From contig NZ_JQLI01000008.1 of NCBI RefSeq assembly GCF_000744095.1, positions 2,666,001 to 2,730,000 on the forward strand: a DNA stretch of 64,000 bases, in the 5' to 3' direction. The notes beneath the pieces are model-generated. The model did not search any database, had not been told where the DNA came from, and worked only from the letters and a program-made list of their open reading frames with translations. Of this stretch, positions 43,673-52,770 are shown one piece after another (positions within the stretch are counted from its first letter, which is position 1; each line of letters opens with the position of its first letter). Both the position numbers and the translations under genes were made by a program. The DNA is from Cupriavidus necator A5-1 (GTDB lineage: Bacteria; Pseudomonadota; Gammaproteobacteria; Burkholderiales; Burkholderiaceae).

Positions 43673-44494
43673 TCAAAGAAAAATCAGCATCAGTGCCGCC
43701 AGCGGAAACACCGGCAGCAAGGCATCGATCCGGTCCAGCACACCGCCATGGCCCGGCAGCAGCCGGCTGCTGTCCTTCTTGCCGACCTGGCGCTTGAGCA
43801 GCGACTCGAACAGGTCGCCGACCACGCTGGCGGCAACCAGCAGCGTGGTCAGCACCGCCACGTAGCCGAGGCCGCCACGCTCGCCCATCAGCGAGAACCA
43901 GGTCGGCGCAAAGGCATACGTGGCCGCCAGCGCCAGCCCGATCACCAGCGCCAGCAGCCAGCCGCCGATGGCGCCCTCCCAGGACTTGCCCGGGCTGATG
44001 CCCGGCGCGAGCTTGCGCCGGCCGATGGCCTTGCCGGTGAAATACGCGCCGATATCCGCCGCCCACACCAGCACGGCCGCGGTCAGCAGCACGCCGATGC
44101 CGGCGCCGCGCAGGATCATGGTGGCATGGGCGAACCCGGGCAGCATCACCAGCCCGAGCACAGCGCCCAGCGCGGTGAAGGCCGGGGTTGCGGTGCGCAC
44201 GCCACGCGCCAGCAGCACCACGGCCACGCCCCAGCAAACCACGGCGGCTTCCAGCAGCCAGGTGGTGGCGTGGCGCAACGGCAGGTCATGCCAGGTGATG
44301 GCCGTGATCAGGCAGGCCAGCGCATAGACATACGGCCACGGCCCGCGCAGCCCGATCAGGCGGCCGAATTCCCAGCCGGCCAGCAGCACGATCAGGCCCA
44401 CCAGCCCCGCTAGCCCTGCGGGCGGCGCCAGGAACAGGATCGGGAGGATCAGCAGCAACAGGCACAGTGCGGTGATGACGCGGGTGAGGAGCAT
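43673..44494 (-). CDS. cdsA: Phosphatidate cytidylyltransferase
   Basis: 273 residues, about eight membrane helices. It carries the CDS signature near the C-terminus (KKDSSRLLPGHGGVLDRIDA) and the conserved loop YFTGKAIGRRKLAPGISPGK, SWEGAIGG. It makes CDP-diacylglycerol for all phospholipids. It starts 33 nt after the uppS stop. Confidence 0.94.
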   Translation of the reverse strand: MLLTRVITALCLLLLILPILFLAPPAGLAGLVGLIVLLAGWEFGRLIGLRGPWPYVYALACLITAITWHDLPLRHATTWLLEAAVVCWGVAVVLLARGVRTATPAFTALGAVLGLVMLPGFAHATMILRGAGIGVLLTAAVLVWAADIGAYFTGKAIGRRKLAPGISPGKSWEGAIGGWLLALVIGLALAATYAFAPTWFSLMGERGGLGYVAVLTTLLVAASVVGDLFESLLKRQVGKKDSSRLLPGHGGVLDRIDALLPVFPLAALMLIFL

Positions 44495-44527
44495 GCGCTG
44501 CAGTCCCGGTGAAAGGTTGGAGTTGGC

Positions 44528-45298
44528 TCAGGCCGTGCCCGATAGTCCCGGGGCGACCAGCTGCGCGCTGGTGCGGCCAAAACGGCGTTCGCGCTGGCGG
44601 TACGAGGCAAAGGCCTTGTCCAGTTCCGCGGCGTCGAAATCCGGCCAGTACACGTCAGTGAAATACAGCTCGGAATACGCGAGTTGCCACAACAGGAAGT
44701 TGCTGATGCGCTGTTCGCCGCCGGTGCGGATAAACAGGTCCGGCTCCGGCGCATAGGCCATGGCCAGGTGCGGCGCCAGCATGGATTCCTCGATTGCTTC
44801 CGGATCGAGCATGGGCGAGCGCGCCAGCATCTTGCGCATGGCCTGCAGCAGGTCCCAGCGCCCGCCATAGTTGGCGGCGATGGTCACGGTCAGGCCGGTA
44901 TTGCCGGCGGTGCGCGCCTCGGCGTCCTTGATCAGCTGCTGGATGCGGGGGCTGAAGCGGCCCAGGTCGCCCACCACCCGCAAGCGGATGTTGTTGGCGT
45001 GCATCTTGACCACTTCGCGCCGCAGCGCCGTCATGAACAGCCGCATCAGGAACGAGACTTCGTCCGCGGGGCGGCGCCAGTTCTCGGAGCTGAACGCGAA
45101 CAGCGTCAGGTACTGCACGCCCCGGGCGGCACTGGCTTCAACCACCGCGCGCACCGCGTCAAGCCCCCGGGTGTGCCCGGCAACGCGCGGCAGGTGCCGC
45201 TGGGTCGCCCAGCGACCGTTGCCGTCCATGATGATGGCAACGTGGCGGGGCACATAAGAGGTATCGGGTACGTCGAGCGTTGAACTGATGTGGTGCAT
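44528..45298 (-). CDS. uppS: Undecaprenyl diphosphate synthase
   Basis: 256 residues. The cis-prenyltransferase signature VAIIMDGNGRWATQRHLPRV holds the catalytic Asp, and AFSSENWRRPADEVSFLM and DLFIRTGGEQRISNFLLWQL follow. It makes the C55 carrier lipid for peptidoglycan and LPS. A ~15-residue N-terminal extension precedes the core. Confidence 0.96.
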   Translation of the reverse strand: MHHISSTLDVPDTSYVPRHVAIIMDGNGRWATQRHLPRVAGHTRGLDAVRAVVEASAARGVQYLTLFAFSSENWRRPADEVSFLMRLFMTALRREVVKMHANNIRLRVVGDLGRFSPRIQQLIKDAEARTAGNTGLTVTIAANYGGRWDLLQAMRKMLARSPMLDPEAIEESMLAPHLAMAYAPEPDLFIRTGGEQRISNFLLWQLAYSELYFTDVYWPDFDAAELDKAFASYRQRERRFGRTSAQLVAPGLSGTA

Positions 45299-45344
45299 GA
45301 TGGCAGACGGTCTCTGACTGCCCCGGCAAGTGCCGGGACGGGCG

Positions 45345-45905
45345 TCAGACCGTCATGATCTCCTTCTCTTTCTCGGCGACCATCTTGTCGATCTCGGCCA
45401 CGTACTTGTCGGTCAGCTTCTGCACTTCTTCCTGGCCGCGGCGCTCGTCGTCCTCGGAGATGGTCTTGTCCTTGACCAGCTTCTTGAACTGCTCGTTGGC
45501 ATCGCGGCGCAGGTTGCGCACGGCCACCTTGGCGCCTTCGGCCTCGCTCTTGACGACCTTGGTCAGCTCCTTGCGGCGCTCTTCGGTCAGTGCGGGCATC
45601 GGCACGCGGATCACATCGCCCATGGTAGCCGGGTTCAGGCCCAGGTCGCAGTCGCGGATGGCCTTCTCGACCGCGCCCACCATCTTCTTTTCCCAGGGCT
45701 GCACCGTGATAGTGCGAGCGTCGGCCAGGCCGACGCTCGCGACCTGGCTGATCGGCACCATCGAGCCGTAGTAGTCAACCTGAACGTGGTCAAGCAGGCC
45801 GGTATGGGCACGGCCGGTGCGGATCTTGGCCAGATCGGCCTTGAAGGCTTCGATCGACTTCTGCATTTTCTGCTCGGCGCTCTTCTTTGTGTCGGCGACG
45901 CTCAT
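45345..45905 (-). CDS. frr: Ribosome recycling factor
   Basis: 186 residues: MSVADTKKSAEQKMQKSIEA, LAKIRTGRAHTGLLDHVQVD, YGSMVPISQVASVGLADART and IRVPMPALTEERRKELTKVV. It has the full RRF length and the two-domain L shape. With EF-G it splits post-termination ribosomes. GGAGGTAAAA lies just before the ATG. Confidence 0.97.
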   Translation of the reverse strand: MSVADTKKSAEQKMQKSIEAFKADLAKIRTGRAHTGLLDHVQVDYYGSMVPISQVASVGLADARTITVQPWEKKMVGAVEKAIRDCDLGLNPATMGDVIRVPMPALTEERRKELTKVVKSEAEGAKVAVRNLRRDANEQFKKLVKDKTISEDDERRGQEEVQKLTDKYVAEIDKMVAEKEKEIMTV

Positions 45906-46014
45906 TTTTACCTCCGGAAATCAAACAACCATGATCCCGCGGCCGGGATCGGAAAATGATTCATTCTACTCTTTACCCGGCCGCTACCACCATTGTGGCG
46001 CGACCTGGCGGGGT

Positions 46015-46725
46015 TCAGACGTGCACCAGCGTACCTTCGTCCTCGCCCAGGATGATGCGCTTGAGCGCGCCCGGCTTGACGATCGAGAACACCCTGATCG
46101 GCAGCTTCTGGTCGCGGCACAGCGCGAAGGCGGTGGCGTCCATCACTTGCAGATTGCGCGAGATGGCCTCGTCGAAGCTGATGGTGGTGTAGCGCGTGGC
46201 GCTCGGGTCCTTCTTGGGGTCGGCGGTGTAGACGCCGTCTACCTTGGTCGCCTTGAGCACGACCTCGGCACCGATTTCCGAGCCGCGCAGCGCGGCGGCA
46301 GTGTCGGTGGTGAAGAACGGGTTGCCGGTGCCGGCGGCGAAGATCACCACCTTGCCCTCTTCGAGCTGGCGGATCGCGCGCGGGCGGATATAGGGCTCGA
46401 CCACCTGGTCCATGCGCAGCGCGGACTGCACGCGGCCTTCGATATTGGCGTGGCGCATCGCGTCCTGCAGCGCCAGCGCGTTCATCATGGTGGCCAGCAT
46501 GCCCATGTAGTCGGCCGTGGCGCGATCCATGCCGGCGGCACCGCCTGCGACGCCGCGGAAAATGTTGCCGCCGCCGATCACCACCGCGACCTGCACGCCG
46601 AGCTTAACGATCTCGGCAATGTCGTTCACCATCGCTTCGATGGTGGACCGGTTGATGCCGAAGGCATCGTCGCCCATCAGGGCTTCACCGGACAGTTTCA
46701 GAAGGACGCGCTTGTAGGCTGGCAT
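46015..46725 (-). CDS. pyrH: UMP kinase
   Basis: 236 residues from the ATG at 46725 (MPAYKRVLLKLSGEALMGDD). GAGGTG upstream rules out the longer frame. Amino-acid kinase fold: VAVVIGGGNIFRGVAGGAAG, MDRATADYMGMLATMMNALA, VIFAAGTGNPFFTTDTAAAL, VDGVYTADPKKDPSA. It phosphorylates UMP to UDP. Confidence 0.97.
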   Translation of the reverse strand: MPAYKRVLLKLSGEALMGDDAFGINRSTIEAMVNDIAEIVKLGVQVAVVIGGGNIFRGVAGGAAGMDRATADYMGMLATMMNALALQDAMRHANIEGRVQSALRMDQVVEPYIRPRAIRQLEEGKVVIFAAGTGNPFFTTDTAAALRGSEIGAEVVLKATKVDGVYTADPKKDPSATRYTTISFDEAISRNLQVMDATAFALCRDQKLPIRVFSIVKPGALKRIILGEDEGTLVHV

Positions 46726-47016
46726 GTTCACCTCGGACAGGAGCAAGTCGCTCGGTTGAGACGTTCTTGAGACGTATGTGTTTGGCACCGGCGGCGCGGA
46801 TCGGCGCGCCGCCAGCGGAAGAAAGCCGGTTTTCGGGGTGGCCCGTCCCGAGGCAAACCAGGAAGGCAACCACGAAAACTGACTGCTGCACCGCAGCGCA
46901 GCCCGCGGGCGACCCTGCACTGCACACTACTTATGCAGAGGGGCACCTTGCGGCGCCCCTGCGGCATTATAGGCGCATGGACCGCCCGAACAGGGCAGTC
47001 CACGGCGCCCCGGACA

Positions 47017-47895
47017 TCAGCCCTTCTGGGCAGCGGCCACCTGGGCGGCCACTTCGGCAGCGAAGTCGTCCTGCTTCTTCTCGATGCCTTCGCCCACGAC
47101 ATAGAGGGTGAAGCCCTTCACGGTCGTGTTGGCAGCCTTGAGCATCTGCTCGACGGTCTGCTTGTCGTTCTTCACGAACGGCTGGTTGAACAGCGACACT
47201 TCCTTCAGGTACTTCTGCACCGAACCCTCGACCATCTTGGCGACGATTTCGGCCGGCTTGCCCGACTCGGCAGCCTTCTGCTCGGCGATGCTGCGCTCCT
47301 TGGCGATCAGGTCGGCGGGGACCTGGTCAGCCGACAGCGACACCGGCTTCATGGCGGCCACGTGCATGGCCACGTCCTTGGCGGCGGCTTCGTCGCCGTC
47401 GAACTCGACCATCACGCCGATACGGGTGCCGTGCAGGTACGAAACCAGCTTGCCGCCGTTGGCGTAACGGACAAAGCGGCGGATCGTCAGGTTTTCGCCG
47501 ATCTTGCCGATCAGGGCCGTGCGGGTGGCTTCAACGCTCACGCCGTCGATTTCCAGTGCCGACAGGGCAGCCACGTCGGCCGGGTTCTGCTTGGCGACCA
47601 GTTCGGCAACCTTGGCCGAGAACGCCAGGAAGTCGTCGTTCTTGGAGACGAAATCGGTCTCGCAGTTCAGCTCGACCAGCACGCCGGTGGTGCCGTCGAT
47701 GAACGAGGCGACCACGCCTTCGGCGGTCACGCGCGAGGCGGCCTTGCTGGCCTTGTTGCCCAGCTTGACGCGCAGCAGCTCTTCGGCCTTGTTCAGGTCG
47801 CCGTCGGCCTCGGTCAGGGCCTTCTTGCATTCCATCATCGGCGCGTCGGTCTTCGCGCGCAGTTCTGCAACCATGCTTGCGGTAATTGCCGCCAT
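47017..47895 (-). CDS. tsf: Elongation factor Ts
   Basis: 292 residues. The N-terminal UBA-like domain (MAAITASMVAELRAKTDAPM, MECKKALTEADGD) and core TDFVSKNDDFLAFSAKVAEL, GKIGENLTIRRFVRYANGGK are complete. It exchanges GDP for GTP on EF-Tu. It is downstream of rpsB, with a hairpin and T-run between that would reduce its expression relative to rpsB. Confidence 0.97.
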   Translation of the reverse strand: MAAITASMVAELRAKTDAPMMECKKALTEADGDLNKAEELLRVKLGNKASKAASRVTAEGVVASFIDGTTGVLVELNCETDFVSKNDDFLAFSAKVAELVAKQNPADVAALSALEIDGVSVEATRTALIGKIGENLTIRRFVRYANGGKLVSYLHGTRIGVMVEFDGDEAAAKDVAMHVAAMKPVSLSADQVPADLIAKERSIAEQKAAESGKPAEIVAKMVEGSVQKYLKEVSLFNQPFVKNDKQTVEQMLKAANTTVKGFTLYVVGEGIEKKQDDFAAEVAAQVAAAQKG

Positions 47896-48013
47896 TTGTC
47901 ACTCCTTGAATGGTTCGCGCCGGCTGCCGGCAGTCGCCTGCGGCACCCGGTCGGTGGGTCTACAGCACACCCGCGGCAGATACTGCCTGCGGCGGATGAC
48001 AACAATTCAAATT

Positions 48014-48041
48014 TAAAAAAAGGGGGCGCCAGATGTGCCCC
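48014..48041 (-). terminator. Attenuator-like terminator between rpsB and tsf
   Basis: On the minus strand GGGGGC (48041-48036) pairs with GCCCCC (48026-48021) and is followed by seven T residues (48020-48014). It lies about 140 nt after rpsB and 120 nt before tsf. Partial read-through must occur if tsf shares the rpsB promoter. Confidence 0.65.
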
Positions 48042-48179
48042 CTTCTTCTTGCCCTGCTGCCGGAGTACCCCGGCTTTTCGGCCCGCGCGCAGCCCGTCGT
48101 TACGGGCGGCAAGCCTTGCTTGTCTGTCTGATGACGATGCGCGCTAGCGGTTCCTTTCCGGCAACAGGGCGGCGGGCAA

Positions 48180-48923
48180 TCAGCCTTCCTGCACTTCGAC
48201 GAACTCGTCGTCGCCGCGGGCGGCCTCGACCACTTCCTGCACCGCGTTGGCACGGCCTTCCAGGATCGCGTCAGCCACGCCGCGCACGTACAGGGCCACG
48301 GCCTTGCTCGAGTCGTCGTTGCCCGGAATCACGTAGTCGATGCCTTCCGGCGAGTGGTTGGTATCGACCACGCCGATCACGGGCACGCCCAGCTTGTTGG
48401 CTTCGGTCACGGCAATCTTGTGGTAGCCGACGTCGACCACGAAGATCGCGTCAGGCACGCCGCCCATGTCCTTGATGCCGCCGATCGACTTTTCCAGCTT
48501 GAGCATCTCGCGCTCGAACATCAGCGCTTCCTTCTTGCTCATGGTGTCCAGCGCGCCGGCTTCCTTGGCGGCTTCCATGTCCTTCAGGCGCTTGATCGAG
48601 GTCTTGACCGTCTTGAAGTTGGTCAGCATGCCGCCGAGCCAGCGGGCGTCGACGTAGGGCATGCCGGCGCGGCCGGCTTCTTCAGCCAGGATTTCGCGCG
48701 ACTGGCGCTTGGTGCCCACGAAAAGAATGGTGCCGCGATTGGCTGCCAGTTGACGCACGTACTTCATTGCGTCCTGGAACATCGGCAGCGTCTTTTCGAG
48801 GTTGATGATGTGGATCTTGTTGCGATGGCCGAAGATGAAGGGGGCCATCTTCGGATTCCAGAAGCGGGTCTGGTGGCCGAAGTGGCAACCGGCTTCCAGC
48901 ATTTCGCGCATGGTAACGGACAT
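48180..48923 (-). CDS. rpsB: 30S ribosomal protein S2
   Basis: 247 residues from the ATG at 48923 with GGAGAA upstream: MSVTMREMLEAGCHFGHQTR, FWNPKMAPFIFGHRNKIHII, LFVGTKRQSREILAEEAGRA, and GVVDTNHSPEGIDYVIPGND. It is full length with a short acidic tail. It heads the translation/envelope run on this strand. Confidence 0.98.
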   Translation of the reverse strand: MSVTMREMLEAGCHFGHQTRFWNPKMAPFIFGHRNKIHIINLEKTLPMFQDAMKYVRQLAANRGTILFVGTKRQSREILAEEAGRAGMPYVDARWLGGMLTNFKTVKTSIKRLKDMEAAKEAGALDTMSKKEALMFEREMLKLEKSIGGIKDMGGVPDAIFVVDVGYHKIAVTEANKLGVPVIGVVDTNHSPEGIDYVIPGNDDSSKAVALYVRGVADAILEGRANAVQEVVEAARGDDEFVEVQEG

Positions 48924-49271
48924 GTGATTCTCCAAAGGGTTAGGTCTGAAGCTCGCCCCGACATTCCTGAAGAGGAACACCCCGGATAGGCGGGCCAGCG
49001 ATTTCAAAACAGCGCAGCAGGTTGCTGCAAAATACCGACCTGGCGGATGCAATGCTGCGCCGCAATCAGATCAGCCCACTATTGTAGCAACAAAAGCGCA
49101 CCACGCTCAAGCCGCCTCGAACCCACCGCTTGGGGGGGCCCTACGCAAAACCCGCCGGAAACCCGCCAGCGCACAAGCTGCGATCTGGCCCCGATGGTGC
49201 GATAATCCTACATTGATCTCCCGATTCCGGCGCGGCCAGTGGCCTCGCCATCACTTTTTTGGCGACGCAGC
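48924..49271. other. rpsB/map divergent intergenic region
   Basis: 348 bp without a gene. It holds the rpsB promoter (49081-49110). It also includes a transcribed rpsB leader of about 150 nt that could carry autoregulatory structure; S2-leader regulation is known in bacteria, but I could not assign a fold here. GATAAT at 49201-49206 is a weak candidate -10 for map. Confidence 0.4.
49081..49110 (-). promoter_or_regulatory. Sigma-70 promoter of rpsB
   Basis: On the minus strand TTGAGC (49110-49105) and TACAAT (49086-49081) are spaced 18 bp. It is the best promoter seen in the window and drives rpsB and probably the genes beyond. Confidence 0.65.
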
Positions 49272-50090
49272 ATGAGCATTCACCTGAACACCGCCGAAGA
49301 CATCGCCCAGATGCGCGTGGCTTGCCGCCTTGCCTCCGAAGTCCTCGACTACATCACGCCCTTCGTCCAGCCGGGCGTCACCACCGGCGAACTGGACCGC
49401 CTGTGCCACGCCTATATGCGTGACGTGCAAGGCACCGTGCCGGCGCCGCTGAACTACGCGCCCCCGGGCTACCCGCCCTTCCCCGGCGCGATCTGTACCT
49501 CGGTCAACGATGTGATCTGCCACGGCATCCCGGGCGAGCGCGTGCTCAAGAGCGGCGACGCCATCAACCTGGACATCACCGTCATCACCAAGGAAGGCTA
49601 TTACGGCGACACCAGCCGCATGTTCATCGTCGGCGAGGGCTCGATTCTGGCCAAGCGCCTGGCGCAGGTGACCTACGAGTGCATGTGGAAGGGCATCGCC
49701 CAGGTGCGCAATGGCGCACGCCTGGGCGATATCGGCCACGCCATCCAGGTCCACGCCGAAGCCGCCGGCTACAGCGTGGTGCGCGAGTACTGCGGCCATG
49801 GCATCGGCAAGAACTTCCATGAAGACCCGCAGATCCTGCACTACGGCCGCCCGGGCACCGGCACCGAGATCAAGGCAGGCATGATCTTCACGGTCGAGCC
49901 GATGATCAACGCCGGCAAGCGCGATATCCGCACCATGCCGGACCAGTGGACGGTCAAGACCCGCGACCGCAGCCTGTCGGCGCAGTGGGAGCACACCGTG
50001 CTGGTGACGGAAACTGGCTACGAGGTGCTGACGGTATCCGCCGGCACGCCGGCGCCGCCTGCCTTCATCACCGAATCCGTCGCGGCCTGA
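49272..50090 (+). CDS. map: Methionine aminopeptidase, type I
   Basis: 272 residues from the ATG at 49272 (MSIHLNTAEDIAQMRVACRL). The metal ligands are visible in NLDITVI, GDTSRMF, EYCGHGIGKNFHEDPQILHY, FTVEPMI and QWEHTVLV. It removes N-terminal methionine. It is divergent from rpsB and followed by a terminator. A formylated start is handled by the deformylase encoded at 54840. Confidence 0.97.
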   Translation: MSIHLNTAEDIAQMRVACRLASEVLDYITPFVQPGVTTGELDRLCHAYMRDVQGTVPAPLNYAPPGYPPFPGAICTSVNDVICHGIPGERVLKSGDAINLDITVITKEGYYGDTSRMFIVGEGSILAKRLAQVTYECMWKGIAQVRNGARLGDIGHAIQVHAEAAGYSVVREYCGHGIGKNFHEDPQILHYGRPGTGTEIKAGMIFTVEPMINAGKRDIRTMPDQWTVKTRDRSLSAQWEHTVLVTETGYEVLTVSAGTPAPPAFITESVAA

Positions 50091-50104
50091 GGTCGCATCG
50101 AGCC

Positions 50105-50131
50105 AGGGCGCCTGACGGCGCCCTTCTTTTT
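50105..50131 (+). terminator. Intrinsic terminator after map
   Basis: AGGGCGCC/GGCGCCCT stem (50105-50112, 50117-50124) followed by TCTTTTT. It separates map from glnD, which starts 34 bp later. Confidence 0.75.
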
Positions 50132-50164
50132 CCAGCCGTGCCCACGAACCATTCCGCCATCCCC

Positions 50165-52747
50165 ATGGACACCACGCCGGAACTGCTGCTGGCCACGCGC
50201 GTACGCGACCAGCTCAAAGTCGACAAGCAGGCACTGTTTGCCGACTTCAACATCACCGCCAACGTCGGCGCGCTGATCACGCGGCTGCGCCGCGCCGTCG
50301 ACGCCGCGCTGGTGGAGGCGTGGCGCGGGCTGGAGATGCCCGCCGGCACAGCGCTGGTGGCGGTGGGCGGCTACGGCCGCGGCGAGCTGTTCCCGTATTC
50401 GGACGTCGACGTGCTGCTGTTGCTGCCGGGCGAGCCCGACCAGGACACCGCCTGCCGGCTGGAGCGTTTCATCGGCCTGTGCTGGGACCTCGGGCTGGAA
50501 ATCGGCTCTTCGGTGCGCACGGTGGACGACTGCATCCGCGAATCGCGCCAGGACGTCACCATCCAGACCTCGCTGCTGGAGGCGCGGCTGGTGACAGGCA
50601 ACCGCAAGCTGTTCGAGTCGCTGCGCACGCGCTACCAGGCCGACCTGGATCCCGCCGCGTTCTTCCAGGCCAAGCTGCTGGAAATGCGCCAGCGCCACGC
50701 CAAGTACCAGGACACGCCCTACTCGCTCGAGCCCAACTGCAAGGAAAGCCCCGGCGGCCTGCGCGACCTGCAGGTGATCCTGTGGATGACCAAGGCCGCG
50801 GGCCTGGGCGACAGCTGGAAGGAGCTGTTCGAAAGGGACCTGCTGACGCGCCGTGAAGCGCAGGAACTCGCGCGCAACGAGCGCCTGCTCAAGACCATCC
50901 GCGCGCGCCTGCACCTGGTGGCGGGCCGGCGCCAGGACGTGCTGGTGTTCGACCTGCAGACCGCGCTGGCGGAATCCTTCGGCTACCGCCAGAACGCCAA
51001 CAAGCGCGCCAGCGAACAGCTGATGCGCCGCTTTTACTGGGCGGCCAAGGCGGTCACGCAGCTCAACAGCGTACTGCTGCTCAATATCGAGGCGATGCTG
51101 TTCCCGAGCGAGTCGCAGGTCACGCGCGTGCTCAACGAACGCTTTGTCGAGCGCCAGGGCATGCTGGAGATCACCAGCGACGACGTCTACGAGCGCGACC
51201 CGCACGCGATCCTGGAAACCTTCCTGCTGTACGAGCGCACGCCCGGCGTGAAGGGCCTGTCGCCCCGCACGCTGCGCGGGCTGTACAACGCCCGCACCGT
51301 AATGACCGCGAGCTGGCGCAGGGATCCGGAGAACCGCCGCCTTTTCCTGGCCATCGTGCAGGAGCCGCAAGGCATCACCCATGCGCTGCGGCTGATGAAC
51401 CAGACCAGCGTGCTGGGCCGCTACCTGATCAACTTCCGGCGCATCGTCGGCCAGATGCAGCACGACCTGTTCCACGTCTACACCGTGGACCAGCACATCC
51501 TGATGGTGGTGCGCAACATGCGCCGCTTCGCCATCGTCGAGCACACCCACGAGTTCCCGTTCTGCAGCCAGCTGATGGCGAGCTTCGACAAGCCGTGGGT
51601 GCTGTCGGTGGCGGCGCTGTTCCACGACATCGCCAAGGGCCGCGGTGGCGACCACTCCAAGCTCGGCACGCTCGATGCACGGCGCTTCTGCAAACAGCAC
51701 GGCATCGCCCGCGAAGACGCCGACCTGGTCTGCTGGCTGGTCGAGCATCACCTGACCATGAGCCACGTGGCACAGAAGCAGGACCTGACCGATCCGGACG
51801 TGGTGCACGCTTTTGCGCGCGTGGTCGGCAGCGAACGCTACCTGACCGCGCTCTACCTGCTGACCGTGGCGGATATCCGCGGCACCAGCCCCAAGGTGTG
51901 GAATGCGTGGAAGGGCAAGCTGCTGGAAGACCTGTACCGCATCACGCTGCGCGTACTGGGCGGCGCCAAGGTCGACTCGCATTCGCTGTGGTCGCAGCGC
52001 AAGGAAGAGACCATCTCGGAGCTGCGCCTGAAGGCGTTCGACCCGGAGCTCGGCAAGAAGCTGTGGGCGCAACTCGACGTGGCCTTCTTCCTGCGCCATG
52101 ATTCGCGCGATATCGCCTGGCTGACGCGCCATCTGTACGACAAGGTCGACAGCCCCGCGCCGGTGGTGAAGGCGCGCATCTCCCCGGCCGGCGAAGGCCT
52201 GCAGGTGGCGGTGTACGTCAAGGACCAGCCCGACCTGTTCGCGCGCATCTGCGGCTATTTCGAGCGCAAGGCGTTCTCGATCCAGGACGCCAAGATCCAC
52301 ACCACGCGCCACGGCTACGCGCTCGACACCTTCCAGGTCACCGATCCCGGCATGGCCGGCGACGGAGGCAACTACCGCGACATCATCGCGCTGGTCGAGC
52401 ACGAAGTGTGCGAACGGCTGCGCCAGCCGGGACCGCTGCCCGAACCCACGCAGGGACGGCTGTCGCGCCAGTCGCGCAGCTTCCCGATCAAGCCGCGCGT
52501 GGACCTGCGCCCGGACGAGCGCGGCCAGTATTACCTGCTGTCGCTGTCCGCCAACGACCGCACCGGCCTGCTGTACGCCATCGCCCGCGTACTGGCACGG
52601 CATCGCGTGTCCGTGCATACGGCACGCATCAACACCCTGGGCGAACGCGTCGAAGACGTGTTCCTGGTCGACGGCAGCCGTCTTGCTGCCGACAACCGAT
52701 TGCAGATTCAGCTTGAACAGGACTTGCTCGCCGCCCTCGCCATCTGA
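50165..52747 (+). CDS. glnD: PII uridylyltransferase/uridylyl-removing enzyme
   Basis: 860 residues from the ATG at 50165 (MDTTPELLLATRVRDQLKVD); a GTG at 50138 is an alternative. The nucleotidyltransferase domain has GGYGRGELFPYSDVDVLLLL, and a helical GlnD-UR domain follows. The HD domain (AALFHDIAKGRGGDHSKLGT) is for deuridylylation. Two C-terminal ACT domains (about 690 and 800; GYFERKAFSIQDAKIHTTRH, LSANDRTGLLYAIARVLARH) sense glutamine. It controls PII and thereby nitrogen assimilation. Confidence 0.96.
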   Translation: MDTTPELLLATRVRDQLKVDKQALFADFNITANVGALITRLRRAVDAALVEAWRGLEMPAGTALVAVGGYGRGELFPYSDVDVLLLLPGEPDQDTACRLERFIGLCWDLGLEIGSSVRTVDDCIRESRQDVTIQTSLLEARLVTGNRKLFESLRTRYQADLDPAAFFQAKLLEMRQRHAKYQDTPYSLEPNCKESPGGLRDLQVILWMTKAAGLGDSWKELFERDLLTRREAQELARNERLLKTIRARLHLVAGRRQDVLVFDLQTALAESFGYRQNANKRASEQLMRRFYWAAKAVTQLNSVLLLNIEAMLFPSESQVTRVLNERFVERQGMLEITSDDVYERDPHAILETFLLYERTPGVKGLSPRTLRGLYNARTVMTASWRRDPENRRLFLAIVQEPQGITHALRLMNQTSVLGRYLINFRRIVGQMQHDLFHVYTVDQHILMVVRNMRRFAIVEHTHEFPFCSQLMASFDKPWVLSVAALFHDIAKGRGGDHSKLGTLDARRFCKQHGIAREDADLVCWLVEHHLTMSHVAQKQDLTDPDVVHAFARVVGSERYLTALYLLTVADIRGTSPKVWNAWKGKLLEDLYRITLRVLGGAKVDSHSLWSQRKEETISELRLKAFDPELGKKLWAQLDVAFFLRHDSRDIAWLTRHLYDKVDSPAPVVKARISPAGEGLQVAVYVKDQPDLFARICGYFERKAFSIQDAKIHTTRHGYALDTFQVTDPGMAGDGGNYRDIIALVEHEVCERLRQPGPLPEPTQGRLSRQSRSFPIKPRVDLRPDERGQYYLLSLSANDRTGLLYAIARVLARHRVSVHTARINTLGERVEDVFLVDGSRLAADNRLQIQLEQDLLAALAI

Positions 52748-52770
52748 GGCGGGCGGGCAGCATCAACGAT

